Positions 1 to 7,858 are shown, counted from the stretch's first letter. The stretch is DNA of 13,551 nucleotides from DASPXK01 sp035637315 (GCA_035637315.1 DASPXK010000196.1:1-13551); one strand, 5' to 3'. The notes: generated from the sequence alone by a model not told the origin. Program-made: numbers and translations.

Positions 1-1121
1 ATGAGCCCCACCAGGCCGTAGATGAGCCAGGGTGCCCAGAGAAGCTTGAATTCAGCTGCCAGGTCAAAGAGAACGCCGGCGGTGAGGTTTCCAATCGCGC
101 CCCCGATGCCAAGCCCGAGGTAACCGAGGCCGACATAGGTCGCGACGCTCCCGGGCGGCGCGAGGTGGGTCACCATCTCATTAAAGGTGGGATCAGTGAG
201 CATGCGGCCGACGGCGATGATGGCCAGACAAGCGATCAAGCCGGGCAGCCCTCCCATCAAGCCGATCAACGTGAAGCCGATGCTCGAGGCCGCCAGCCCG
301 CTCGCGAGGCGTGCTCGCGGCGTCATCCGTCGCGCCGTGAAGCTGGCAACCGGGTACTGTAGGACTAGCAAGATGCCAGCGTACATGCTGAACAGGAGAC
401 CGACGGCCTCCGGCCCGCCTGTGAGGGCCGCGACGTGTAGAGGAAGGGCGACGTAAAGCACGCTGCCGAGCAGCCACTGGCCGGTACACAACACGGAGAA
501 GCGCAGAAAGGCACGATCCGCAAGTGCCGTTACAAGACTCTGACGGATCGAGGCCCCCCCTTGAGGCGCATCGGCTGTCCCAGGCACGAACATGACGATC
601 GTGACAGCGGCAGCCAGCAGCCATCCGGCCCCGAGCAGGCAGACAAACGTGAAGCCCTGCCCAAGCGCGGCCACGCCGGCGAGCGGGCCGACAGTAGAGC
701 CGATCACGAAGACAGTTGACAGGATGGCAAACGCCTTCAGGCGCTCGTCCGCTGGGACCAGCCGGGCAACGGCCGCTCTGCTGGCGGCGTCGAAGCAGCA
801 GCCGCCAAGCGCGGCAACGATCGCGGCGAGGGTTAGCGTGCTGAGGTCGGTCGCATAGCCCAGGCCGATGAAGCCCACGGCGCGCGCCACGAGGCCGGCC
901 ACCATCGTCAATCGGTGGCTGAAGCGGTCGGCCACAGCGCCGCCCAGCACCATCGGAACGTTCTGTGAGAACTGGCGCACCGCGAGGACGAAGCCGGCCG
1001 CCGCGGCGCTCAGCCCGAGCGTGCCCGTGACGTAGACGGGAAAGATCGGGATGAGCATGAAGAAGCTCGCATTGAGCGCCAGCGTCGCGCCGAATAACAC
1101 CAGAAGGGCCGGCCGTCTCAC
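1..1121 (-). CDS. MFS transporter, partial (3' end beyond the left edge)
   Basis: About 373 residues of a major facilitator superfamily membrane transporter are visible; the C-terminus runs off the window. The translated frame is strongly hydrophobic, with repeated helices (for example residues 5-30, 40-60 and 70-90). After helix 2 it carries an MFS motif A-like loop, GGAVADRFSHR, at about residues 60-70. The family uses ion gradients to move small solutes, often drugs or metabolites; which solute, and in which direction, is not visible. The only start after the in-frame stop upstream is GTG at 1121 (first residues MRRPALLVLF). It lacks a clear Shine-Dalgarno sequence, so the start is uncertain. 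An ATG at 1146 lies in another frame. The gene follows the NodB-fold hydrolase on the same strand after a 193-nt gap, so it may be the last gene of the leftward operon or have its own promoter. It could export a product or import a related substrate. Confidence 0.85.
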   Translation of the reverse strand, partial: MRRPALLVLFGATLALNASFFMLIPIFPVYVTGTLGLSAAAAGFVLAVRQFSQNVPMVLGGAVADRFSHRLTMVAGLVARAVGFIGLGYATDLSTLTLAAIVAALGGCCFDAASRAAVARLVPADERLKAFAILSTVFVIGSTVGPLAGVAALGQGFTFVCLLGAGWLLAAAVTIVMFVPGTADAPQGGASIRQSLVTALADRAFLRFSVLCTGQWLLGSVLYVALPLHVAALTGGPEAVGLLFSMYAGILLVLQYPVASFTARRMTPRARLASGLAASSIGFTLIGLMGGLPGLIACLAIIAVGRMLTDPTFNEMVTHLAPPGSVATYVGLGYLGLGIGGAIGNLTAGVLFDLAAEFKLLWAPWLIYGLVGL

Positions 1122-1314
1122 GGGCGAGACGGGACGCCGCGAACATCAGGCGGCGGCTCGCCCATGCCCGTCGGCCTCAGGCTCGCTGAAGTGCATGCTG
1201 AACGTCGATACCAGGAACACCCCGCGCTCCCGCATAAGCGACGCCAGGAGCGTTCCCGTTCAGCAATCTGGCACCGACGAAACGCGAGCGTGCTCAACAG
1301 AGCCTGCGCGGAGG

Positions 1315-2238
1315 CTACTCGCCACCGGCGCTTACCCGTCCCGCGCGCCGGCGGAGCTGAGCAAGCGCCTCATCGTAGTAGTGCTGGTAATACCAGTCGG
1401 CGATCTCGCCGGCTGTCGTGACCCAGACCTGCTCGTGGCCCAGGATGTACTCAAGCGCCCTGTCGAGCCACTTGGCGCGAAACGCCTGGCCGGCGATGAA
1501 GGGGTGTACGGCGACGCCGAAGATCCGGCCGGTCCGCGCGCCCTCTTCGTACAGTACGTCGAACTGATCGCACAGCATCTGACAGAAGCGCTCGGCCGGC
1601 AGCCCGGCCCCGACGAAGGCCGGAATGTCGCCGATGTCCTTGCAGTACGGCACACCGATCAGTCGGCCCGCGCGGACCTCGATCGGATAGGGCTGGTCGT
1701 CGTTGCACCAGTCCGAGACGTACTCGATCCCGGCTTCGGCCAGGAGATCGAGCGTCTCAAACGTCTCCGCCAGGCCAGGCCCGAGCCACCCCTTCGGCGG
1801 CGTCCCGGTTGCCGAGGTGAGGGCATCCAGGCTGGAGCGGATCACCGCCCGCTCCTCAGCCTCCTCCAACTCGCTCAGGGTACGCGAGTTCGTTATCCCA
1901 TGACCCATGAACTCCCAGTTCCGCCGTTCGGCCTCGCGGATGATCTCGGGGTAATGAACGCACACGCCGGCGTTCGTCGGCGTCGAGGACCGCAGCTTGT
2001 GCTTGTCGAGCACGTCCATCAGGCGCCAAATCCCAACTCGCGCGCCATAATCGCGCCAGCCCGCATTGTTCACGTCGGGAATTGGCGGGTTAGTACGAGT
2101 TGGCGGCAGGCCGATGCCGGGCTCATCGAAGGTGAAGTGCTCGAGGTTGACCTGCACCCAGAGGGCAACGCGGGCACGGTCAGGCCACCGCAAGGGCGGG
2201 CGGTCAATGAGGGCCGAATAGCCAATCGGGCTCTGCAT
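1315..2238 (-). CDS. NodB-fold (polysaccharide deacetylase-like) hydrolase, PuuE allantoinase / cyclic imide hydrolase type
   Basis: This 307-residue protein resembles the metal-independent PuuE allantoinase and cyclic imide hydrolase branch of the polysaccharide deacetylase superfamily, and PuuE is about the same length. Features that match that branch are YGARVGIWRLMDVLDKH at about 64-80, a GHG motif at 112-114, GW at 150-151 and a SDWCNDDQPYPI segment at 175-186. FDVLYEEG follows at about 226-233, then HPFIAG at 245-250 and a C-terminal VW...EIADWY segment. Such enzymes open a cyclic amide or ureide ring in the cytoplasm; no signal peptide is seen. The ATG at 2236-2238 follows a GGAG at 2245-2248, 6 nt upstream. 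It lies 54 nt after the YtcJ-type gene in the same direction, so they are probably co-transcribed. The substrate is not known: allantoin, a hydantoin or a cyclic imide are all possible, and peptidoglycan or chitin deacetylation is less likely. Confidence 0.85.
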   Translation of the reverse strand: MQSPIGYSALIDRPPLRWPDRARVALWVQVNLEHFTFDEPGIGLPPTRTNPPIPDVNNAGWRDYGARVGIWRLMDVLDKHKLRSSTPTNAGVCVHYPEIIREAERRNWEFMGHGITNSRTLSELEEAEERAVIRSSLDALTSATGTPPKGWLGPGLAETFETLDLLAEAGIEYVSDWCNDDQPYPIEVRAGRLIGVPYCKDIGDIPAFVGAGLPAERFCQMLCDQFDVLYEEGARTGRIFGVAVHPFIAGQAFRAKWLDRALEYILGHEQVWVTTAGEIADWYYQHYYDEALAQLRRRAGRVSAGGE

Positions 2239-2292
2239 TGCTCTCTCCGACGCGTCAGATCACAGGATGACCATGGCGCATGGTCCGTCGGC

Positions 2293-3969
2293 CTAGCCGG
2301 CCGAGGCCCGCTCGTACACGAGCTGCCCGTCCACGTAGGTCTGGTCTACCTGCAGGTCTCGGATCCTGGTCGGCGGTATCGACAGGATGTCATCCGACAG
2401 GAGCGCCAGATCGGCAAGCTTGCCTTCTTCCAGCGAGCCCCGTTCGCGCTCATCGAACGCCGTGTAGGCGCCGTTATACGTGTAGACCCGGATCGCCTGG
2501 AGGACGCTCAGGCACTCGTCGGGGTTCAACACCTGACCTCCCTCTTCCGGACCGAAGCGATGGTTGACGAGGATGTCCAGCCCGATGAACGGGTTGTAAA
2601 CGCCGACCCCCCAGTCCGAGCCGCCCGAGATGATGACGCCTCGGTCCGCGAGCGATCTGAACGGGAAGGCAAAGCGCGTGCGCTCGCCCCATTGCCCGTA
2701 GACCCCCTCGCGGCCCAGCACCTCCAGGATCGGGGGCTGAGTGTTCCAGATCAGCCCAAGCTCGGCCATCCGATCTATCGTCTGGGGATTCCAGAGGTAG
2801 GCGTGCTCGAGGCGATGCCGCAGCTCAGGCCCAGGCGCCTGTCGGCGCCCGTGCGCAACGGCTTCGAGGGCGCGCGAGATGCCCCAGTCGCCATGGCAGA
2901 TGAGGCCGGCCTGCCAGCTGCTCGCCTGTGCGCGGACCATGAAGTCGTTGGCCACCTCCTGGCTCACTCGGAAGCTGCCGCGTCGGGTGCGGGTGGGGTC
3001 ATTGCTGTACGGCTCGAAGAGCGCCGCCGTCTGGCCGATGACTCCGCCGTCGATGCCCATCTGCAGCGCGCCCAGTCTCAGCCAGGCGTCACCGAAGCCC
3101 GTCGCAAAGCCGGTGTCGAAGATCTTGCCAGCGGTGCCGTCCGGGTCCCAGCGCTCCCCGTGCAGCGGGTAGGGCCCAAGTACCACGCGCATCGTCAACG
3201 GCGCTGCTTGGCGCAGACGCTGCCAGGCCACGGTTTCCATACGGTTGCGGATAGCCGCCTCGAAGGCAGCCGTCACGCCGTGCCGGTTCAGCTCGCCTGA
3301 GATCCAGCGATAGCCGTCGATCAGATCGTCGAGCGTCTGTGTGGGCAAGTTGGGGTTGATGAAGACCGTCCGCGTGTTGTCCCACATCGGGCCGAGCGGG
3401 CGGCCGTCCGCGTCGCGTTCCATCGGTCCGCCCGGCGGGTCCGGCGTATCGTCGTGGACGCCAACGCGGCGCAGCCCGAGCGTGTTGAACGTCCAGCCCA
3501 TCCCCTCGCGGTTGGCGATTCCGACCGGATGGTTCGGCGAGACCGGGTCGAGGTCGTGGCGGTTGGGGTTGCGACGTTCCGCCAGCCGGCTCGCCTGGAA
3601 GCCACGTCCCAGGATCCAGTCCCCGACTGGCGCGACGCGTGCCTGGGCGGCGATCTGTTGGGAGATGTCCGGGATTGAGCGGCAGGCAATGTAACTGCAG
3701 TCGGCCCAGCGGCGTTGGGGCGAGTTGGTCATGTGGATGTGGTTGTCCGTGAAGCCCGGGACGACCGCTCGGCCGCGCAGGTCGACGACGCGCGTAGGCC
3801 GCCCGATCGTCTGCTGCACATACGCACGGCTGCCCACGCGCAGGATGCGGTTGCCAACGAGCGAGAGGGCTTCAGTGACCTCGTCACGGGAATTGACGGT
3901 AACCACCTTGCCGTTGACAAACGCGATATCCGCACTCGGGGTGGGAAACTCTACCGATGGTTCCGCCAT
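2293..3969 (-). CDS. YtcJ-type amidohydrolase (amidohydrolase family 3), paralogue 1
   Basis: This 558-residue cytoplasmic enzyme belongs to the amidohydrolase superfamily, in the YtcJ / N-substituted formamide deformylase group. The N-terminal beta-sandwich begins FVNGKVVTVNSRDE (about 17-30), and PGFTDNHIHM (71-80) supplies the HxH metal pair H77 and H79. Further ligand-type positions are H359 (ICHGD), H389 (RHRLEHA) and D452 (SGGSD). The C-terminal sandwich ends with EGKLADLALL. Two things are odd. The usual family motif HAxGD is shortened to HGD. The strand where the family often has a lysine before DG reads QMGIDGG, with no lysine. ATG at 3967-3969 has AGGAG 6 nt upstream (3976-3980). 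It sits 31 nt after the DppC-like gene, so imported substrate is probably handed to it. It is roughly half identical by eye to the protein at 7890-9554. The reaction is probably hydrolysis of an amide-like C-N bond; the substrate is unknown. Confidence 0.92.
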   Translation of the reverse strand: MAEPSVEFPTPSADIAFVNGKVVTVNSRDEVTEALSLVGNRILRVGSRAYVQQTIGRPTRVVDLRGRAVVPGFTDNHIHMTNSPQRRWADCSYIACRSIPDISQQIAAQARVAPVGDWILGRGFQASRLAERRNPNRHDLDPVSPNHPVGIANREGMGWTFNTLGLRRVGVHDDTPDPPGGPMERDADGRPLGPMWDNTRTVFINPNLPTQTLDDLIDGYRWISGELNRHGVTAAFEAAIRNRMETVAWQRLRQAAPLTMRVVLGPYPLHGERWDPDGTAGKIFDTGFATGFGDAWLRLGALQMGIDGGVIGQTAALFEPYSNDPTRTRRGSFRVSQEVANDFMVRAQASSWQAGLICHGDWGISRALEAVAHGRRQAPGPELRHRLEHAYLWNPQTIDRMAELGLIWNTQPPILEVLGREGVYGQWGERTRFAFPFRSLADRGVIISGGSDWGVGVYNPFIGLDILVNHRFGPEEGGQVLNPDECLSVLQAIRVYTYNGAYTAFDERERGSLEEGKLADLALLSDDILSIPPTRIRDLQVDQTYVDGQLVYERASAG

Positions 3970-4000
3970 GCTTGACTCCTCACAACCGCCCTTGCTCGCG

Positions 4001-4897
4001 TCATCGCCGGGTGGGGTCGAGCAGATCCCGCAGCCCGTCGCCCATGATGTTGAAGCCGAGGATCAGGAGGGTGATGGCCAGCCCGGGGAACAATGGCGCC
4101 CAGGGTGCCTGCTCGACGTAGCCGTAGGCGCCAGTCAACATCGCACCCCAGGACGGGGCCGGTGGCGGATTGCCGACGCCGAGAAAACTCAACGAGGACT
4201 CGGCTAACACGGAATAAGAGAAGGAAAGCGCAAACTGTACGATCAACGGTGCAATGACGCCCGGCAGAATGTGAAGGCGAAGGATTCGGTAATCCTGTGC
4301 CCCCACGACGCGGGCCGCCTCGACGTACGGCTGCTCTTTGACTGCCAGGGTTGTGCCGCGCACCACGCGGGCAAAATGCGGCGACTGAACGAACGCGATC
4401 GCCAAGATGACCGTCTCCATTTTCGGACTGAGGAAGACGGCCAGAGCGATGGCCAGCAGGATGGTCGGAAAGGCAAATACGAGATCGACCAACATGCTGA
4501 CCACACGGTCGACTAACCCACCGAAGTAGCCGCCAAGCATGCCGATGATCGAGCCCACGATCGAGGCAGCCAGCGCCGCGCCTATCCCCACCGTGAAGGC
4601 GATCCGAGCGCCGTAGAGCGCCCGGCTGAAAATGTCGCGGCCGAACTCGTCTGTCCCGAACCAGTTGACGACATTTGGCGGATACAGTCTGGGCCCGGCC
4701 GACATGTCGAGCGGGTCATAGGGCGCGATAAGCGGAGCGAGCGCCGCTGCCACGACGTACAGACAAATAACCATGGCGGCCAGCACCGCCGGTCGGTGAC
4801 GAAGAAACCGGCGGGCTGGGCGAGGAATCCCACCCCCACGGCCCGGACTTACGCTGGTTTTCCAAGGAGCGCTGACTGCGGAGCTTGCGGCTGTCAC
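4001..4897 (-). CDS. ABC transporter permease, DppC/OppC family
   Basis: This 298-residue inner-membrane permease belongs to the peptide/nickel-type (Dpp/Opp) ABC importers and pairs with the DppB-like protein encoded just upstream. An N-terminal helix spans about 36-58. It is followed by the family signature GTDEFGRDIFSR (81-92), several further helices, and the cytoplasmic EAA loop that contacts the ATPase, YVEAARVVGAQDYRILRLHI (191-210). ESSLSFLGVG (233-242) and a C-terminal NIMGDGLRDLLDP (283-295) are also typical. The length is normal. The start is taken as GTG at 4895-4897; the Shine-Dalgarno sequence is poor, so a nearby alternative cannot be excluded. There are 39 nt to the dppB-like stop and 31 nt to the amidohydrolase, consistent with one operon. 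No ATPase gene (DppD/DppF) lies in the window. The transported compound could be a short peptide or another amide-containing solute. Confidence 0.95.
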   Translation of the reverse strand: MTAASSAVSAPWKTSVSPGRGGGIPRPARRFLRHRPAVLAAMVICLYVVAAALAPLIAPYDPLDMSAGPRLYPPNVVNWFGTDEFGRDIFSRALYGARIAFTVGIGAALAASIVGSIIGMLGGYFGGLVDRVVSMLVDLVFAFPTILLAIALAVFLSPKMETVILAIAFVQSPHFARVVRGTTLAVKEQPYVEAARVVGAQDYRILRLHILPGVIAPLIVQFALSFSYSVLAESSLSFLGVGNPPPAPSWGAMLTGAYGYVEQAPWAPLFPGLAITLLILGFNIMGDGLRDLLDPTRR

Positions 4898-4936
4898 CGG
4901 CTCATCGTCCCAGCAAGGCGATCGCGCCGAAGGGCG

Positions 4937-5881
4937 CTAGCTGTATTTCACGCGTGGGTCGACCACCGCGTACCCGATATCAACTAGCGTATTGATCATC
5001 ACGTAGCTGCTGGCCACCACGAGCACTGCCGCCTGCAACACCGGGTAGTCCCTAGTAAAGATGGAGTTCACGGCGTACTGACCGAGACCTGGGATGGCGA
5101 AGATCTGCTCGATGATGAGCGAGCCGCCCAGCAGCTTGCCTGTTTCGGTGCCCACCAGGGTCAACACCGGTATCATGGCGTTCTTCAGAGCGTGCCGGGA
5201 AAGGACGCTTCGTTCGGGATTACCTTTCGCTCGTGCCGTACGGATGTAGTCTTGGGACAGGACTTCAAGCATCGCCGAGCGCGTCATGCGCATGACCGCG
5301 GCAGCCATTGTTGTTCCGAGGGCGAGAGCCGGGAGTACCAGGGACTGCAAGCTGCGCAGCGGGTCTTCCCGGAAGGAAACGTAACCCACCGCGGGAAACC
5401 AGCCGAGCTGAACAGCAAAAAGGTAGATCAACAGCGTCGCTAGCCAGAAATGCGGGGTTGCCAGTCCTAGCAGGGTCAGACTGGTGACCAGGCCATCAAT
5501 CTTCCCATTCGGGCGACGAGCTGCCACGACGCCCAGGGAGATTCCGACTACGACACTCCAAGCCGCGGCCATCGCCGAGAGCTGTACGGTTACCGGAAAG
5601 CGCATCAGAATGTCACTGGTGATCGGCCGCCCGCTGAGCATTGAACGGCCAAAGTCGCCTTGCATCAAACGCCCGAGCCAGTCCAGGTACTGATCGATGA
5701 CCGGACGGTCAAGGCCCCACAGGGCGCGAATCTCGTTCATGCGCCCTGAGCTCATGTACTGAGCGAAGATGAAGTCGACCAGGTCGCCAGGTACCAGGCG
5801 AATCAGGAAGAACACGATCAGAGTAATGCCGAACTGGACGGCCACCAGAGCCAGGACTCGTTGAACGATGTAGTGAGTCAC
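4937..5881 (-). CDS. ABC transporter permease, DppB/OppB family
   Basis: This 314-residue inner-membrane permease is the partner of the DppC-like protein. The sequence opens with the typical first helix (about 8-30) ending in VPGD (30-33). It continues with the periplasmic GWFPAVGY segment (160-167), the EAA loop with DYIRTARAKGNPERSVLSRH (211-230), the EQIFAIPGLG segment (258-267) and a DPRVKY C-terminus. Length and order match the family. The GTG start at 5879-5881 is preceded by AGGAG (5887-5891) at 5 nt, which supports it. It lies 103 nt downstream of the binding-protein gene and 39 nt upstream of the dppC-like gene, so the order SBP-DppB-DppC is conventional. The usual next two ATPase genes are replaced here by hydrolase genes. 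Confidence 0.95.
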   Translation of the reverse strand: MTHYIVQRVLALVAVQFGITLIVFFLIRLVPGDLVDFIFAQYMSSGRMNEIRALWGLDRPVIDQYLDWLGRLMQGDFGRSMLSGRPITSDILMRFPVTVQLSAMAAAWSVVVGISLGVVAARRPNGKIDGLVTSLTLLGLATPHFWLATLLIYLFAVQLGWFPAVGYVSFREDPLRSLQSLVLPALALGTTMAAAVMRMTRSAMLEVLSQDYIRTARAKGNPERSVLSRHALKNAMIPVLTLVGTETGKLLGGSLIIEQIFAIPGLGQYAVNSIFTRDYPVLQAAVLVVASSYVMINTLVDIGYAVVDPRVKYS

Positions 5882-5984
5882 GCCGGCTCCTCATCGGGCT
5901 TGTGGCATGTTCTGCTCACCTTCTGAGTCGAGCCACCTGGGTTGCTACTGGCATCCACACCAGCAATCGGATCGTGGAGCGGCG

Positions 5985-7703
5985 TTACTTATCCAGCCAC
6001 ACCTCGCGCAGGCCGTACTGGCTCGCGTTGGGGTAGGCCGTATACCCTTTGACGTAGCTCTTCATGGCCTCGAAGCGGTCGAACGAGACCAAGAATACCC
6101 AGGGTTGCTGCTCAGCGAGGGCCTTCATCGCATCCCTGTAGACCGCCTTCCGCTCCTCGAGCGAGGTCACCGTCAGACCCTTCAAGATCAGCTCGTCGAC
6201 CTTCTCGTTGCAGAACCGGCTGTTGTTGTAACTGCCTTTGCAGGTGAAGATCGAACGGAAGGCTCCGTCGGGATCGATGAAGTCCGAGCCCCACCAGCGG
6301 ATCGGATACATCTCGAAGTTTCCGCCGATCCAATTCTTGTTGGCCGTTGCGCCGTCCATGGCGTTGATCTCGACCTCGATCCCGACCTTCTTGAGCTCCG
6401 ATTGCACGACCGCGGCGAACGGCGGGTGATACGAGGTGCCGGTTCCGATTGTGATGTTTGTCTTGAAGCCGTTGGGGTACCCGGCTTCGCTCAGCAACTG
6501 CTTCGCCTTGTTCGGGTCGTAGGTGTAGTAGCGGTCGGTGTTGCCGGCCCAGTACGGCGGAATCAGCGGCGGTCCCCAGAGCGGCTGAGCAAAGCCATCG
6601 AAGCCCTTCTGGACCATTTCGTCACGGTTGATGGCATACGCAAGAGCCTGACGGACGCGCGCCTCGTCGTACGGCTTCTGGGATGTGTTCAGCGAGATGC
6701 CGACGAAGCTCAGGTTAGGGCCGCCGGTGACCGTGATCGATTGGTCGCTTCGAAGCGCGTTGATGTCCTTCGGGGCGATCGGCTCGATGTACTCAACCTC
6801 ACCGCTGCGGAGCGCATTCGTTCGGGCAGTCTCGTCCTTCAACGGGATGAAGTGAAGCTCGTCAACCAACGGCTGCCCGGGCATGAAATAGTCGACGTTC
6901 TTCGCCAGGACCAGCTTCTGGTCGGGAATGTACTCCTTGAATTTGAACGGGCCGCTGCCCATCATGGTCTTTTTCAGCCCGACCGGCTGCGGCTCAACGG
7001 CCTCCTTGGCAACCATGGCCATGGCCGGCATTGCGAGGTTGTTCAAAAGACCCGCGTCCGGGCGCTTCAAATTGAGCACGACCCGGTATTTCTCAGGAGC
7101 CTCGACCGATTCGATCGACTCAATGTAGCTGGCGTAGCCGGCTGGGACGTTCGGATCCCGGATCCGATCAAGCGAATACTTAATATCGTCGGCGGTCACC
7201 TCACGTCCGTTGTGGAACTTTGCGCCCTGGCGTAACGTGAACTCCAGCGTCTGGGGACCCTTGTACTCCCACTTGTTGGCCAGATCCGGCTTGGGCAGCA
7301 AGTCCTCACCGGCTCGAACTAGCCCGGAGTACACGTTTTGCATCATGTTGATGCCCCAGCCGAAGCGGACAGTGTGAGGATCGAGATCGTCCTGGTCCCG
7401 CTCGCCGCCGATGCGCAGGATCCCCCCCGGTTTGGCCGCGGCCTTCGCCGCTGGGGCTTGGGTTGGCGCCGGCGCCGCGGGCTTTTCGGCCGGGGCGCTC
7501 GTCGGGGCCGCGGCGGGTGCGGCGGGCTTGGCGGTCGGGGCTGCCGTTTCCACCGGGGCGACTGGTTTAGTGGTGGGTGGCGGTGGCGCACAGGCCGCGA
7601 GGAGCATGAGCCCGGCTCCTCTCACTGCGACCCGCAGGAAGCTTCGGCGGGTCAACCCGCTTCCAGAATGGCTCAAGGATTGGACGTCGTTCACATTCTT
7701 CAT
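5985..7703 (-). CDS. ABC transporter substrate-binding lipoprotein, family 5 (Dpp/Opp type), Tat-type signal
   Basis: The 572-residue extracytoplasmic receptor captures solute for the adjacent DppB/DppC permeases. ATG at 7701-7703 is chosen because it gives a proper signal: TRRSFLR (18-24, twin arginine), a hydrophobic stretch, and lipobox LAAC with the lipidated cysteine at about 38. An upstream in-frame extension would bury this signal. An AGGAG (7715-7719) lies 11 nt upstream. A low-complexity Ala/Pro/Thr/Lys linker follows (about 39-92), then the SBP_bac_5 domain from about 93 with LPKPDLANKWE and FHNGREVTADDIKYSLDR (163-180). The linker style is common in Chloroflexota lipoproteins, which is the main taxonomic hint here. 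Tat signals suggest export in folded form, though lipoproteins with RR can be ambiguous. Family members bind peptides, nickel, haem or opines; ligand identity cannot be told. It is first in the operon, behind the strong promoter at 7788-7816. Confidence 0.95.
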   Translation of the reverse strand: MKNVNDVQSLSHSGSGLTRRSFLRVAVRGAGLMLLAACAPPPPTTKPVAPVETAAPTAKPAAPAAAPTSAPAEKPAAPAPTQAPAAKAAAKPGGILRIGGERDQDDLDPHTVRFGWGINMMQNVYSGLVRAGEDLLPKPDLANKWEYKGPQTLEFTLRQGAKFHNGREVTADDIKYSLDRIRDPNVPAGYASYIESIESVEAPEKYRVVLNLKRPDAGLLNNLAMPAMAMVAKEAVEPQPVGLKKTMMGSGPFKFKEYIPDQKLVLAKNVDYFMPGQPLVDELHFIPLKDETARTNALRSGEVEYIEPIAPKDINALRSDQSITVTGGPNLSFVGISLNTSQKPYDEARVRQALAYAINRDEMVQKGFDGFAQPLWGPPLIPPYWAGNTDRYYTYDPNKAKQLLSEAGYPNGFKTNITIGTGTSYHPPFAAVVQSELKKVGIEVEINAMDGATANKNWIGGNFEMYPIRWWGSDFIDPDGAFRSIFTCKGSYNNSRFCNEKVDELILKGLTVTSLEERKAVYRDAMKALAEQQPWVFLVSFDRFEAMKSYVKGYTAYPNASQYGLREVWLDK

Positions 7704-7714
7704 CTGCCTCGCTA

Positions 7715-7719
7715 CTCCT
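7715..7719 (-). promoter_or_regulatory. Ribosome binding site of the substrate-binding protein gene
   Basis: AGGAG on the minus strand lies 11 nt before the ATG at 7701-7703. It supports this internal start over an in-frame ATG 150 nt further upstream. That upstream ATG would overlap the promoter elements and put 50 extra residues ahead of the Tat/lipoprotein signal. Confidence 0.65.
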
Positions 7720-7721
7720 CT

Positions 7722-7746
7722 CGAGTCGTCTAGACAGCTCGACTCG
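7722..7746. repeat. 7-bp inverted repeat in the leader of the binding-protein gene
   Basis: CGAGTCG (7722-7728) and CGACTCG (7740-7746) are perfect inverted copies separated by 11 nt that include the palindrome TCTAGA. The repeat lies downstream of the predicted minus-strand transcription start (about 7781), and the AGGAG ribosome site begins only a few bases after it. It could form an mRNA hairpin next to the ribosome site or be a protein-binding operator. The sequence does not decide between these. Confidence 0.5.
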
Positions 7747-7787
7747 CTCGAACGACCCCGGCAGGCACCGATCGCCGGACTGTTGCG

Positions 7788-7816
7788 AGGATAGAGCCGG
7801 GAAAACACCGTGTCAA
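7788..7816 (-). promoter_or_regulatory. Sigma-70-like promoter for the leftward operon
   Basis: On the minus strand, TTGACA (7811-7816, perfect -35) is followed after 17 nt by TATCCT (7788-7793, 4 of 6 match to TATAAT). This predicts a start near 7781 and a leader of about 78 nt to the ATG at 7703. It is the best promoter match seen in the window and drives the transporter/hydrolase operon. It stands back to back with the plus-strand promoter. Confidence 0.7.
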
Positions 7817-7829
7817 GGATTCGCCCCGC

Positions 7830-7858
7830 TTGATAATTCCCTCGGCCTGCCACACAAT
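7830..7858 (+). promoter_or_regulatory. Sigma-70-like promoter for the rightward genes
   Basis: On the plus strand, TTGATA (7830-7835, 5 of 6) is followed after 17 nt by CACAAT (7853-7858, 4 of 6), predicting a start near 7865 and a short leader to the ATG at 7890. An overlapping alternative is GTGTCA (7810-7815), 16 nt, GATAAT (7832-7837). That alternative would share DNA directly with the -35 of the minus-strand promoter. Confidence 0.5.

Noticed and set aside
193..1146. A minus-strand reading frame starting at ATG 1146
   Set aside because: It is Arg- and Gly-rich with no membrane helices, whereas the neighbouring frame gives an obvious MFS transporter reaching the left edge.
1301..1316. 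Small hairpin AGCCT/AGGCT at the end of the PuuE-like gene
   Set aside because: The stem is only 5 bp and no T-run follows on the minus strand, so a terminator call is not supported.
1051..3300. A long plus-strand reading frame of about 749 residues
   Set aside because: It lies opposite the PuuE-like and YtcJ-type genes, which have clear motifs and ribosome sites. Its composition is Arg/Ala/Val-rich with no recognisable domain, as expected for an antisense frame in GC-rich DNA.
5907..7235. A plus-strand reading frame of about 442 residues opposite the binding-protein gene
   Set aside because: The minus-strand protein is an evident SBP_bac_5 member; the plus-strand translation shows no family features.
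7430..7600. GC-rich quasi-repetitive stretch that might be a repeat or array
   Set aside because: It encodes the Ala/Pro/Thr/Lys linker after the lipobox of the binding protein and is explained by protein low complexity.
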